NCBI RefSeq assembly: GCF_030936135.1
Contig: NW_026777121.1
Coordinates: 806,001-870,000, forward strand
Length of the DNA stretch: 64,000 nt
DNA from: Gavia stellata
Lineage: Eukaryota > Chordata > Aves > Gaviiformes > Gaviidae
Direction: 5' to 3'
Part shown: positions 1 to 16,661 of the stretch, piece after piece
How positions within the stretch are numbered: position 1 is the stretch's first letter
Layout of the letters: each line of letters begins with the position of its first letter
Position numbers and translations under genes: made by a program
The notes under the pieces: model-generated
Database searches by the model: none
Told to the model about the DNA's origin: nothing
What the model saw: only the letters and a program-made list of their open reading frames with translations

Positions 1-1630
1 CGACAGCTATCTCAGGATGGCTCAGGAGCGATATTACTCTGCAAGGGTCCACAACAACTAGAAACCTTGCTACTGGCCTCCCCACAGGGAACAAGTGTTC
101 CTTGCTTGCTTTTCCCAAATGCAAGATGCTACCACAAGTGCCAGCTATGACACCGTCTTTCCCAAGCAGAAAGGGGAATCCCTCCACCCTACTAAGTGAA
201 TTCCCCTTGGGAAGGCAGAGAGGAAGGAACCAAGGAGATTGCCCTTCAGGAATGCAATAAGCCTTGGACAGAACAGGCTGATCTAAGAACAGAGATGAAT
301 TTTTATGAAATACATCAAGTGGAAGGTGGTTTGGCCTTGGCCTTTTCCCACTTTCTAGCAAGAAGTAATGCATTTCAAAGCAAAGGCTATTCTAGAATAA
401 CCTGAGGTGCTGCTGCTAAACGTCCCCATTTCGTGTGGCTGGGTGCAAGCGGACCTGTCAGACAGACAGAGGAGAGCTGTCAGGTACCGGTACTTGGAGG
501 ATACGCATACAGGAAAAGCTAGGAGAAGGCAGAACAGGCTACACGTGGCTTTCAGTCGGGTCAAAGCATCCCGCACCATCACTAAGCACGAGTGGGAACA
601 CGAGCTACCGCTACACTAGCTCGTGAAATCTGGACTAGGTGTCAGCTAAACAAGGCATTCCTTTCTACCAGGTTTTGCTTCCATTCAACTTCTCACCTCC
701 AGAATACTCTTTCTTTGCAACTTGTGTTTCTTACCATCAAGCTTCAAAGACATCTAAGAGCGCATCCCTGCCCTGTATGGCAGAGAAGCCGACTTGGTGA
801 CCAGTCTGCTCTAGTCGCCTCACCTTAGTTTCAAGCTTGTCAGAAGATCCTGCAAGAGACGAGCAGCATTACTACACTGTGATACAGAAGAACAATAACA
901 CAGAGCGACTCACTTCTGGGTTGCCAAACACCAGAACGCAGCAAATTCTGCACTTAGCAGGGAAAACAATGTGCAAGCCAGCGCACTTGAAACTAGACCC
1001 TACAAGACTTTCTCAAGCGTGAGGGCAGCGGGGCCTCTCTGAAAGCGAGTCCCCTCCTCCCCCTGTTGTGAGCAGCAGGGATGGAAGGGCAACTGGCACC
1101 CACACCACCAGCAAAGACACGCTCATGACACTGCTCTGAAGAGATGACTCCACACCACCTTTTCAGTCAAGCTTCACAAAGCTGGGCACTGCTAGAATTA
1201 AGCCTGCTCCAGCAGCTCCTGCTTGGCTTGGCGGTGATGTACATGGCCATGGGTATTTCTCAAGCCAGACCCCTCCTCCCCATATCCAGCACAGGATGAC
1301 GGGAGCTCCCTGAGCACAATGCCCTTGGCTGGTTTCTGCCCTCCCCAGCCCCCCAGCTGTAGCTCAGTGCAATGGGCCAAGGCTTCATTTATTCCACACA
1401 AATAATTCCGGGTGAAGGAAAGGTTCTGAAGGTGCTTGCGTCTTAACCTGCCCCTTGGGTCAGTACTAAAGCCATAACCAACTCGGTTCGTTTCCAAATG
1501 CCAAGGGGGGACGGGGCTCCGGAATCATCTCTGGTGAGGTGGAAACAGGCAGCACCAGCTCCCTCCCCAGCCTCCGACTCCAGTGCTCAGCCTCTCAACT
1601 GCTGGGACCTCAGGCTGCCCACACCCATGT
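1..1630. other. Unassigned left flank
   Basis: No exon with convincing splice sites, no recognisable repeat family and no RNA gene was found here. The short open frames have no features of real proteins. It may be intron or intergenic DNA next to the GC-rich island that follows. Confidence 0.4.
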
Positions 1631-1639
1631 TCCAGAGCC

Positions 1640-2230
1640 TGGAGCACACTTGGTGCCTGTTGGAGCGCCGGCCCTCACGGCAGGACCGGGCACAGGCTCC
1701 GCCCCTCTCGGCGGGCTGCCCACCGCCTGCTCCCTGGAGGAAAGCGCCTTTCTCCCCTCGCCAACACCCCGGGACAAGGTCTCCGCTCCCCAGGCCGTCC
1801 TCCCCGAAAACGCCTCCTTCCTCCTCCTCACGGCAGTGCCGCTCCCGCCGCCCCGGCCCACCGGCAGCTCCACACAAGCGCCCCGCGGCGGCGGCCATTG
1901 CCCTTAACGCCCCCCCTCGCCTGCGCCGGCCCTCACGGCCCGAAGCTGCCCGAAGCCGCGCGTGCTCCCGCTGCTGGGGAGAGGAGAGGGGAGGGGAGGG
2001 GAGGGAGCTCCGCGGGAAGAAGGGGGGCGCCGACAGCCCCGGCCAGAGGAGAGAGCAGCCCACCAGCGCCCTCAGCCAGGCAGCGCCCGCCGGCAGCAAT
2101 GGCGGCAGCAGGGAGAGGGGGCAGAAAGCGGCACCCAAGGCAGAGCCTGCCCCAGGGACTGGCCCCGGGGGCAAAGCCTGACAGGGTAGGGCAGGCAAGG
2201 CCTGCCCGGCCCTAACGGCCCCTCGCCTGA
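1640..2230. promoter_or_regulatory. CpG island, possible promoter
   Basis: This stretch is strongly GC-rich and dense in CpG, with short GGGGA/GGAGA runs near 1,978-2,005, unlike the AT-richer DNA on both sides. On the plus strand an ATG at 2,099 opens a short alanine/arginine/proline-rich frame that reaches a GTAGGG possible donor near 2,185, so it could be a first exon. No downstream exon was matched to it. It could equally serve a minus-strand gene leaving the window. The island is clear; direction and gene are not. Confidence 0.5.
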
Positions 2231-4402
2231 GTCCCTTTGAGGACTTTGAGTTCCGCCCATTACAAGCCCAATAGCAAAGCTCAGCATTTCACTGTTTCAG
2301 TAACTACTCTGAGTCCTTGAGCACTGACACAGGGAAAATACTCCTCGAAATTCCCACTGATGGGTTTGCTTCAGCTTCGTGCATAACGTGCATAATTCAG
2401 TTCTTCCAGAAACAGCTCTGGAAAGCTCTCACATTCTGGTATTTCCCCGGTTTTGATCTTTCCCAGTGCAGACGTGCCCTTTGGCAGTGCCGAGCATAGA
2501 ACAGCCCTGAGGAAAACCCGGGAGCAAACCCCGGCTGTCCAAGGGGTTGCCGCAAAGAGCAGGGCCTTTCCTCAGGGCCCAATTTAACAGGGTGACTTCA
2601 TGGCAGTTTGTCCAGTAGTTACTCCAGGCACGGGTTGGCAGGGAAGGGTGACCAGAAGGGCTTCTGCCAAACTGGGAAAGCCTGAACAACAAAGTGGAAA
2701 TCATGGGTATTCTCTTCTTTTGAGGGCGCAACCATAACTTGGGCTGCATCTTGCTAAAATGGAACCTATTGGACCTGGAAGAGCTGGGTGGGGCTGGTTC
2801 AAACTTGCAGCCTCCTGAGAGAGAGAGACGCAGGTCTGGCTCCGTGGCGGAGGGGTTTAGGGCATCAGCATCGCAGCAGGAAGACACGAACTGCACCACC
2901 CGCCTCTCTCCCCTCCTCCTGACTGCTGGAGGTGCCTTATGAAGACAGCAGTGAGGCTGGGCACTCAACTCTGAGCTCATCTGACTTATGACTGACTGTC
3001 TCTGACGTCAGGCATTTGTTTCTTGCCTGACCACCACAAAGGGAGAGGGACCCCACTTTGATAACTGGCCCTCACTAAACACAGACGAGAACAGGCACAA
3101 TAAAAGCTGCAGGAATCATGAAAACAAACGCTCGTGCTGAACGCACTCCGTCCGGTTTCTGAAAAGGAAAGTGCGTCTGTGGTCCAAGAATGTGCACCAG
3201 CCCCACTGGCCCCGCAGGGTTCAACCGTGTCCCCAGAGCAACACGGTTTGTCACGGCAGGATGGTGAAGAATTGATAAGAAGCGGGAGGAGGAGCAAAGA
3301 AAAATGAAAACAAATTGAAAAGTCATTAATTTCATTGGAAAATGAAATCATGTTATTTCAACTCGTGAGTTAAATTTCCATTCCCACCCAAAAAAAATAC
3401 TTGAAAAAAGAAATGATCCAATAGTTTGGGTGTATTCAGGCAACCACAACAAAAAATGACAACAAAGAGGGGGCTGTGCAAAAAGAGCAACAAATCAGTT
3501 TCCTTCTCTGACAGCGGAACAGCTTGTCAAGGGCAGGTACCTGGATGTGGACTCCAGAAAGCCTCCACACCCTCGCACCTGGTGTTCCCATAAGCAGGCT
3601 AACGGAGGTTAGTCTCGATCAAATCACTGAGGGCTGATGGAATACTGCTCCCCGAGTCATGCCTGGGCTGGGGTCTCTGCTGACACAGTGTCCGTTTCTG
3701 AGGATCACCGTTCCAAAGAGATACATGCCTATCAGAGGCACCTGGAGAATACGACTAAGAAGGATGAGGCTTTTGGAAAACATGGTCTCTGAAGAAGGAT
3801 TAATCACAGGGTGAATGGACTTGTTGTTTAAGGTCAGGAAGAGAAGGCAGAAGAGAGCTGTGTAAGGGCTTCAAAGAAAAGGCTAGTAGCTCCTGAGACC
3901 TGCTTCAAGAGCCATTCACAGGATACCCCCACAGCATACCGAGTGTTTGTGCTTGGGGAAGGTTACGGTCACAGAAATCATCAGACCCTGTAAAAAACAC
4001 CAACTGGATTCTTTCTGTATGAAACAGCTTTGGCAAACAGTAAGCCACCGGCCAGCAGAAGCTGATATTCTCTGAATGCAGAACAGCTGCCCATCGTGAA
4101 GGTTTCGATTTTCAGTATGTACAATTTTTGAGAGAAACTTCTGACACACAATTGGCAAAAGATTATCCTGCAGCCAAAAGCAGCCCAATGCCAGCTTGCA
4201 GCAATGTCCGCTTTATTTGAAGCGGAGAACATTTGGCACCCAACTGAAAAGCTTGACTGCCCAAAGAAGTGCCAAATTCACATGGCTCCAGTCATCTGCC
4301 CATCTTATACTAAAATGTTTTAACTCAACACAGGCCAGATTTCTTTCTAGAAAGCTCAGGAAAGTGGTGAACACGCTGAAGCCAAGATCTTCCAACAAAG
4401 TC
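2231..4402. other. Unassigned DNA
   Basis: AT/GC-balanced sequence without a recognisable coding exon or repeat. It could be intron of the minus-strand gene whose exon lies at 6,133-6,262. Confidence 0.35.
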
Positions 4403-4607
4403 TTTAGAAACCACAGTTACAGGTTTTTCCCACAGTCTGTTTGTTACACGTGTGCAAAAATACAGTCATCAGCTGTATTTGAGCTCTTTTTCAGCTTTGT
4501 GGTGAACTGAACACATTTCCAGGGATGTACATGCATGGAAAGAGGTACTACTGCAATTACAGGCAATATACCGTAACTGTTGTTGCAACGTTACCAGTGG
4601 TTCGCTA
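4403..4607. repeat. Source copy of a 200-bp duplicated block
   Basis: About 200 bp here, from AACCACAGTTACAGG to the CAGTGGTTCGCT segment, reappears with few changes at 6,346-6,545, in the same orientation and directly abutting the 3' end of acrosin copy A. Because this copy continues into unique DNA on both sides, it is probably the original and the other the transplanted copy. Confidence 0.8.
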
Positions 4608-6132
4608 CGGTGAGACTGTTCTCAAGTGATTTAGACAACCTGTATTTAACTACTGTACATCAAGAGAATCAAAGAAATGACACCTAAAAGGAAAGCTGGT
4701 AGCAGACTAATGAAGTCTGAGACTGCTCTACCTCAGAAGGACATTCAAAAATTTTTAACATTATTACACCCGTCTACAGTTAACTGTCTAATGTTACTCT
4801 GCCCACAGAGAGAATAAGAACAGCTGTTCAGAAAAGTAAGCAGGAAAAATATACTGGAGTGAGGCACTCAGTGCTTAACAACTTTGTGGAACTTCATGAT
4901 GGCGGAACCATTTCCAGATGCTGAAAGAGTTCTCTTTCCAAGCACGGGAAGGGGTAACGCGCTAGCATGACCATAGGGACACCAACGCAGGGATACCGTT
5001 CTACTAAACTTTTGAAGATACGAAAGAAACGGCTCTTCACTGATCAGAGCTTTTCAGAGATTGAGGCAACCCATAATAGGCTCACGCAGGTCAGCCAGGC
5101 TCCAGTTTTCTAGGAAATGGACACCTTTAAGGAAGAGTGAAACAAATATCCCTTCTGTGGTTTTAAACAACTCCTCTGCTGATTGTGCACATTTGAGGTA
5201 GCAAGAGTTTCCCGATGGAAACGAGACACAGCTCACAGCAACTGTTCACAGGTTCCCTGAGGGTAGTTCCTTGCCAGGGCCAAATAATACAAGTCTATGT
5301 CAGTAACGTGGCTGGGAGAGGAAGAAAGAGCTGCCACCTCCGAATTCAGTCCAAGAGCAGAGCACCCGAGGCAGGCTTCCATAGCATCCAACCGTATGCG
5401 ACTTCAGGCAGACACCTAGGGCTCTGGGTATCCAGTGCAATGACGCAGATTCCTTTAGAGTAGAAGTCTACTTCAGATGTTCTGCATTGCTCTCTGAAGA
5501 CATTCATCTCTACGCACAGCCTGCAGAGACTAACCCCTTAACTTAGACACTGAATACCAAGAATTGAGTATCCCCAAAAGGGCTCAATTTACAGCATTCC
5601 TACTGCGGGAGCAGGATACGACTACCCGGTGATGTAGATTAAAGGAAACCACTAGCAAAGTTGCCTTGTGGGAATTCATCACTTTGAGTGATGGGGACAG
5701 GGCAAGGCATGAGTCAGGGGAAGAAACACGTCTCTCCTCAAACCATTCAATTTAAAATATCTTTAGGATGTCAAACTCTGGCATGTGAAAACTGCAAAAT
5801 AAATACAGTTGAACACAGAAGTAAGACGAGTACAGTATCTAATACACTATGACACATAATGGTTCTTTGAATTAGAGGTGGATTTTTCTTTTTTAAAAGT
5901 ACAGATACTCCTGCGACAGCTCTTTAGAATACAATAAATCATCAACTAGCTGTCCCTACCTGTATTTCCTTGTTGTTAGTTTAGACAAGATCTTTCAAAA
6001 CTCAGAGAAAAAAAGGAAGATGAAAAAAACCAAACCCCAAACCCTAAAAAACTCTCAAAATCCCAAACTACAAGGCAAAAGAATCTGTTTCTTCAAGTCA
6101 TAATAAAGTATTGAAACAAAATGTTATCTTAC
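4608..6132. other. Unassigned intronic DNA
   Basis: This lies downstream (in minus-strand gene direction) of the exon at 6,133-6,262, so it is probably intron. A minus-strand open stretch near 5,105-5,210 looks mildly coding but has no good acceptor site, so it is not called as an exon. Confidence 0.35.
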
Positions 6133-6262
6133 CTCCCAAAGTCCTGCGACGGGTCCTGGATTCAGACTGAAGAGCTGGCCAAGCTCATCAGCACCAACGG
6201 CTACACTACTTTCAGTCAGGTTAGCAAGATGGTATTCAGCAATTAAGGAACGTCGACGAGGT
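6133..6262 (-). CDS. Exon D of an unidentified multi-exon host gene
   Basis: On the minus strand a TTTTCAAAG acceptor precedes an open 130-bp exon that ends in a GAG|GTAAGA consensus donor at 6,133/6,132. The reading starts PRRRSLIAEYHLANLTES and ends NPGPVAGLWE, with no stops. Entering in phase 2 and leaving in phase 0, it joins exactly to the exon at 21,511-21,718, whose donor leaves two bases of a codon, so I infer they are consecutive exons of one gene. I do not recognise the protein. The acceptor region is part of a 73-bp repeat (6,267-6,339 and 20,539-20,611) that brackets the acrosin block. Confidence 0.55.
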
Positions 6263-6266
6263 CTTT

Positions 6267-6339
6267 GAAAAGAAGAGACAGAATGTAGCAACAAGACTAT
6301 GTCTCCTTATTTATGTAAAAGTTCAGCCCAATTTCATTT
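6267..6339. repeat. 73-bp direct repeat, left boundary of the acrosin block
   Basis: The sequence from GAAAAGAAGAGACAG to CAATTTCATTT is repeated without visible change at 20,539-20,611. The two copies bracket the whole three-gene acrosin block. The left one adjoins exon D, so the repeat is host intron sequence duplicated when the block was inserted. Confidence 0.85.
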
Positions 6340-6345
6340 CAACCA

Positions 6346-6545
6346 CAGAGCCACAGTTACAGGTTTTTCCCAGAGTCTGTTTGTTACACGTGTGCAAAAA
6401 TACAGTCATCAGCTATATTTGAGCTCTTTTTCAGCTTTGTGTTGAACTGAACCCATTTCCAGTGATGTACATGCATGGAAAGAGGTACTACTGCAATTAC
6501 AGGCAATATACCGTAACTGTTGTTGCAAAGTTACCAGTGGTACGC
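6346..6545. repeat. Transplanted copy of the 4,403-4,607 block
   Basis: This is a near-identical copy of DNA that lies 2 kb to the left. It joins acrosin copy A within the shared GTGGT of the two sequences, about 35 bp past the acrosin stop codon. The joint therefore shows about 5 bp of microhomology, which suits template switching during replication. Confidence 0.8.
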
Positions 6546-6579
6546 TGCCGGCTGCACTGGATCCTGTCCATCCTGCTGC

Positions 6580-9039
<2,460 letters not shown>

Positions 9040-9851
9040 CGCTGCCAGCAACACGTGGCAGCTGCAAGCACGGAGAGCTCGTCGCCACCAGCGCGGCAAA
9101 CGACGTAGTGCCCGCAGTACTCGCGTTGCCCGCGGTGCCCTTGGTCCCGGGGCTGATGTCACAGAGTCGCTGGTTCCGGGTGCTGGGCGTGGTGGCCTCT
9201 CGGGGCAGGGGGGGCAACATGGGGGGGTTCCAAGCAGGAGGGGAGGCAGAAGCTGGCATCGGACGCCCCCGACAGTCGCTCCCCCCCCACCCAGCACTGA
9301 ATGCTGTGCTTGTGGGATGAAGGCGTGCAGGCCCCGTGGCAGGCAGCAGCGCCTGCCTCCGAGCACTGCCTGCTAACAGCTGGCAGGAAAAAACCAAGTG
9401 GGGCATCATAGCCTCTTTGGGAAGTTCACTGCCACCCTGCTCCCTGCAGCCGTTTGCCACCAGCTCCTTCCCAAAAAGCATACGCCAGAGAACAGAACTG
9501 CTCCAGGCAGTAGGCACATGTCTGGGCATTGAAGAGCCAATCTGGTTATAGCCGTGGCAGGCAAGCAGTGATGTGCAAGCCAACTAAGGCAGGCGTACCC
9601 AAGCAGTGTCAGCCTTCCGGCACAAAGCCCCGTGAAACGCAGACGCAGCACAGGCCATCCTGGCTACGTCAGCCACAGCAACAGCCTCTGGCAGGCTTCC
9701 TGTCCTTGCTGTCTATGAGTTACGTTGCTGTTCTGGGCCAACACCGACAAGGGCAGTTGTGGCCCCTGGTACGCGTGGCCAAGGACACGCAATTTTAGGC
9801 TCTAGCCAGAGAAGGATGCTCCCGCTCTCAGCACCACACGCCATTCTCCAT
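9040..9851 (-). promoter_or_regulatory. 5' flank of acrosin copy A
   Basis: A GC-rich flank precedes the ATG. A cyclic-AMP-response-like octamer, TGACATCA on the minus strand, lies at 9,154-9,161, about 115 bp upstream of the start codon. Such elements commonly bind CREM in haploid male germ cells, so a spermatid promoter is a reasonable inference. The same flank is present in copies B and D, but is cut short in copy C. Confidence 0.45.
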
Positions 9852-10446
9852 TGTGCTGGTTTTGGCTGGGGTAGCGTTAGTTTTCTTCTTAGTAGCTAGT
9901 ATGGGGCTGTGTTTTGGATTTGTGCTGGAAACAGTGTTGATAAAGCAGGGATGTTTTAGGTACTGCTAAGCAGTGCTTACACAGAGTCAAGGGCTTTTCT
10001 GCTTCTCACACCGCCCCACCAGCGAGTAGGCTGGGGGTGCACAAAAAGTTGGCAGGCGACACAGCTGGGACAGCTGACCCCAACTGACCAAAGGGATATT
10101 CCATACCATAGGACGTCATGCTCAGCATAGAAAGCTGGGGGAAGAAGAAGGAAGGGGGGGACGTGCGGGGTGATGGCATTTGTCTTCCCAAGTAGCCGTT
10201 ACGCGTGATGGAGCCCTGCTTTCCTGGAGATGGCTGAACACCTGCCTGCCGGTGGGAAGTAGTGAACGAATTCCTTGTTTTGCTTTGCTTGCCTGCACAG
10301 CTTTTGCTTCACCTATTGAACTGTCTTTATCTCAAGCTGCGAGTTTTCTCACTTTTACCCTTCCAATTCTCTCCCCCATCCCACCCGGGGGGAGTGAGCG
10401 AGTGGCTGGGTGGTGCTTAGTTGCCAGCTGGGGTTAAACCACGACA
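9852..10446 (+). mobile_element. Solo LTR, avian ERVL type, unit A
   Basis: A 595-bp element starts TGTGCTGGTTTTGGCTGGGG, ends CCACGACA, and is flanked on both sides by TCCAT, a 5-bp target duplication. The sequence matches the widespread bird LTR that carries CATAGGACGTCATGCTCAGCA-like promoter sequence. No internal region is present. The same insertion with the same target duplication lies in units B and D, so it is older than the duplication of the acrosin unit. Confidence 0.85.
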
Positions 10447-10628
10447 TCCATGGCTTTGGTAAATCCTGTATCAGCCTCATCTCCTCAGTCTACCTTCTAG
10501 AGCTGTATGGTGGAGCCTTGCTCCCATGCTGGAGTGCAGGGCAGTCACGGGAGGAAAGCAGGAGCCAGTCCCGTGCGTTGCGTTTGCTGAGCGGGGCTAG
10601 GTCCCTGGAGGCTAGAGGGCATTGCCCG

Positions 10629-10976
10629 GTCCGGTTCCAGCAGGGCGATGTCGTTCCTCTGCGTGATATTACTGTAGTGCTTGTGAACCAGTAGCTGCTT
10701 GATATTGCACACTTGGGCCTCAGGGCCCAGCTGAGGCAACCGGGTGGCCCCGATCACCACGTGCCACATGGTGATGTGCCGGGAAGGCAGAGGGAGAGAG
10801 GGGTCAGAGGGAGCGGAGCCATGTGCTGCAGCAGCCCAGCAGTTCCCTGCCTCCTGCTTCATAATGGAAAGGGGAAAGCAGCCCTAGGGAGGGTGCGAGT
10901 GCCCTGGCACGCCTTAGGCACAAGGAATGTCGAGCTGGAGGCTGCTAGAAAGCAGTGGCACATCCCAGCCTTCTCC
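10629..10976 (-). pseudogene. Partial acrosin exon 3 with part of intron 2, unit A
   Basis: 10,629-10,779 matches the 5' two-fifths to one-half of acrosin exon 3 (from the HITMW segment through NDIALLE), and 10,780-10,976 matches intron 2. The copy is more diverged from the full genes than they are from each other, for example VIGATRLPQLG versus VVGATRLTQLG. It lacks all other exons and runs into unrelated sequence. It is a relic of an older partial duplication that was carried along in each unit. Confidence 0.85.
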
Positions 10977-12160
10977 CAGTGCCTTAAATATTAGCAAGGG
11001 AAGTAAGTTCAACTAAAATCCGTGGCTGGATGTCAAACTACTTACCCAGTGGTTGGCACAGACCTTGGGCCTTTCCAGCTCTGTATCTCCTCTTGCTCAT
11101 GAACTAGTCCAGCTTCAAGCTCAAGAGCAACTTGCCCGCGCAGCCAGTGCTCCCACCAGTAGCTGGCCCTAGACACTTGGTGTCTCCAACCGCTGGGTCC
11201 CTGTGACCAGAGTTCCCTTCTGCCATTGCTAGCAGCCAGGCCCCTGGACCCACCCCCACCCCCCCCACTGGGTACAGAGTGAGGCCACACAGAAAAGGAT
11301 TTGGGAGCGCTCTCAGAAAGAAGGTAGGGTGGACTGTGGGGATTAGGCGCTGGGCTGAGTCAAAGAAGCAAACAAGTTGGCTTATGTGCGCCTAGCTCCT
11401 TGATTCCCCACCCCCACCCCCTTCCCGCCATTTTCCGTGCTTATACATCCCCCTCATCTTCCTCAACGCCTCTTTCTCTGCCCTTGTCTCCTCCCAAACA
11501 AGGGACCTAGCCCCTTGCTTCTTTTTCCCCCCTTGCTCCCAGGTTTGCTACATCTGTGAACGGATTTGGTGTTGCAGGTGCTCTTAGCTAGGTCACCTTG
11601 GACTTCCACGGCATTACTGATGGGGTTTCCTGGGTACTGCTGGCCCTGCCAGATTCCTCTCCCCAAAATGAGCCCAACTCTCCCTTCAATTATCTGTGAA
11701 GTGGGGCCACCTCTCCCATCAATCCCCCTCAACTACCCGTGAAATCTGGCTCTTCCTCATGGCACTGTAACTCCTGTCAGCTGCTCAGTCTGTTCGCTAC
11801 GGTCAGCAATTTCTCTTGTCATGCTCAGGAGTTTCGCACAGGCCGTTCAGTGAGCTAAGGCTTACGCCAGGCCCTAGTCGGCAGCTTGTGTGCCTTAATG
11901 CACACCCCCAAAGTTGTCTGCATGTCCCATCATTTTTTCCCTATCCTCGTTCTAGCCACAGTGTGCCAGTCTTCTCCATCTCACGCTGGCTCTGAGCACC
12001 CTCCTCTCTGACCAGGCCCGGTTTCAGCCCTTTTGAGTGGCTCTTTCCCTTTGTGCCCTACTTGACTGCCTGCGGCCTCGTTTTGCAGGCGCCGGGCGTG
12101 GAAGTCCTTGCCTTGCCCAGGAGACTGAATCGGACTGAAGCACGGTTAGCTGTGAAAATT
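10977..12160. other. Spacer of the acrosin unit
   Basis: The spacer contains C-rich stretches (for example 11,255-11,270 and 11,405-11,425) and no recognisable gene. It is repeated almost without change at 16,662-17,845, and its end matches the last bases of the window in inverse orientation. Confidence 0.6.
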
Positions 12161-12166
12161 GGCAAT

Positions 12167-12172
12167 TTTATT
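12167..12172 (-). terminator. Poly(A) signal of acrosin copy B
   Basis: AATAAA on the minus strand, 93 bp past the stop codon of copy B. The same signal stands at 17,852-17,857 for copy C and 63,674-63,679 for copy D, and is absent from copy A. Confidence 0.75.
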
Positions 12173-12264
12173 GGAAGAACTGAGTCAGCTTCAGCCCTTC
12201 AGCACTGCCAAGGAAATGGCGGTGGTACGCTGCCGGCTGCACTGGATCCTGTCCATCCTGCTGC

Positions 12265-14724
<2,460 letters not shown>

Positions 14725-15536
14725 CGCTGCCAGCAACACGTGGCAGCTGCAAGCACGGAGAGCTCGTCGCCACCAGCGCGGCAAACGACGTAGTGCCCGC
14801 AGTACTCGCGTTGCCCGCGGTGCCCTTGGTCCCGGGGCTGATGTCACAGAGTCGCTGGTTCCGGGTGCTGGGCGTGGTGGCCTCTCGGGGCAGGGGGGGC
14901 AACATGGGGGGGTTCCAAGCAGGAGGGGAGGCAGAAGCTGGCATCGGACGCCCCCGACAGTCGCTCCCCCCCCACCCAGCACTGAATGCTGTGCTTGTGG
15001 GATGAAGGCGTGCAGGCCCCGTGGCAGGCAGCAGCGCCTGCCTCCGAGCACTGCCTGCTAACAGCTGGCAGGAAAAAACCAAGTGGGGCATCATAGCCTC
15101 TTTGGGAAGTTCACTGCCACCCTGCTCCCTGCAGCCGTTTGCCACCAGCTCCTTCCCAAAAAGCATACGCCAGAGAACAGAACTGCTCCAGGCAGTAGGC
15201 ACATGTCTGGGCATTGAAGAGCCAATCTGGTTATAGCCGTGGCAGGCAAGCAGTGATGTGCAAGCCAACTAAGGCAGGCGTACCCAAGCAGTGTCAGCCT
15301 TCCGGCACAAAGCCCCGTGAAACGCAGACGCAGCACAGGCCATCCTGGCTACGTCAGCCACAGCAACAGCCTCTGGCAGGCTTCCTGTCCTTGCTGTCTA
15401 TGAGTTACGTTGCTGTTCTGGGCCAACACCGACAAGGGCAGTTGTGGCCCCTGGTACGCGTGGCCAAGGACACGCAATTTTAGGCTCTAGCCAGAGAAGG
15501 ATGCTCCCGCTCTCAGCACCACACGCCATTCTCCAT

Positions 15537-16131
15537 TGTGCTGGTTTTGGCTGGGGTAGCGTTAGTTTTCTTCTTAGTAGCTAGTATGGGGCTGTGTTTT
15601 GGATTTGTGCTGGAAACAGTGTTGATAAAGCAGGGATGTTTTAGGTACTGCTAAGCAGTGCTTACACAGAGTCAAGGGCTTTTCTGCTTCTCACACCGCC
15701 CCACCAGCGAGTAGGCTGGGGGTGCACAAAAAGTTGGGAGGCGACACAGCTGGGACAGCTGACCCCAACTGACCAAAGGGATATTCCATACCATAGGACG
15801 TCATGCTCAGCATAGAAAGCTGGGGGAAGAAGAAGGAAGGGGGGGACGTGCGGGGTGATGGCATTTGTCTTCCCAAGTAGCCGTTACGCGTGATGGAGCC
15901 CTGCTTTCCTGGAGATGGCTGAACACCTGCCTGCCGGTGGGAAGTAGTGAACGAATTCCTTGTTTTGCTTTGCTTGCCTGCGCAGCTTTTGCTTCACCTA
16001 TTGAACTGTCTTTATCTCAAGCTGCGAGTTTTCTCACTTTTACCCTTCCAATTCTCTCCCCCATCCCACCCGGGGGGAGTGAGCGAGTGGCTGGGTGGTG
16101 CTTAGTTGCCAGCTGGGGTTAAACCACGACA
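15537..16131 (+). mobile_element. Solo LTR, avian ERVL type, unit B
   Basis: Same 595-bp element and same TCCAT target duplication as at 9,852-10,446, carried by duplication of the unit rather than by a new insertion. Confidence 0.85.
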
Positions 16132-16313
16132 TCCATGGCTTTGGTAAATCCTGTATCAGCCTCATCTCCTCAGTCTACCTTCTAGAGCTGTATGGTGGAG
16201 CCTTGCTCCCATGCTGGAGTGCAGGGCAGTCACGGGAGGAAAGCAGGAGCCAGTCCCGTGCGTTGCGTTTGCTGAGCGGGGCTAGGTCCCTGGAGGCTAG
16301 AGGGCATTGCCCG

Positions 16314-16661
16314 GTCCGGTTCCAGCAGGGCGATGTCGTTCCTCTGCGTGATGTTACTGTAGTGCTCGTGAACCAGTAGCTGCTTGATATTGCACACTTG
16401 GGCCTCAGGGCCCAGCTGAGGCAACCGGGTGGCCCCGATCACCACGTGCCACATGGTGATGTGCCGGGAAGGCAGAGGGAGAGAGGGGTCAGAGGGAGCG
16501 GAGCCATGTGCTGCAGCAGCCCAGCAGTTCCCTGCCTCCTGCTTCATAATGGAAAGGGGAAAGCAGCCCTAGGGAGGGTGCGAGTGCCCTGGCACGCCTT
16601 AGGCACAAGGAATGTCGAGCTGGAGGCTGCTAGAAAGCAGTGGCACATCCCAGCCTTCTCC
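16314..16661 (-). pseudogene. Partial acrosin exon 3 with part of intron 2, unit B
   Basis: This is the unit-B copy of the relic at 10,629-10,976, nearly identical to it. It contains the VIGATRLPQLG variant and stops after the NDIALLEPD segment. Confidence 0.85.

Noticed and set aside
1498-2215. Overlapping long frames in both strands of the first CpG island
   Set aside because: Composition effect of GC-rich DNA; all frames are open and none looks like a folded protein.
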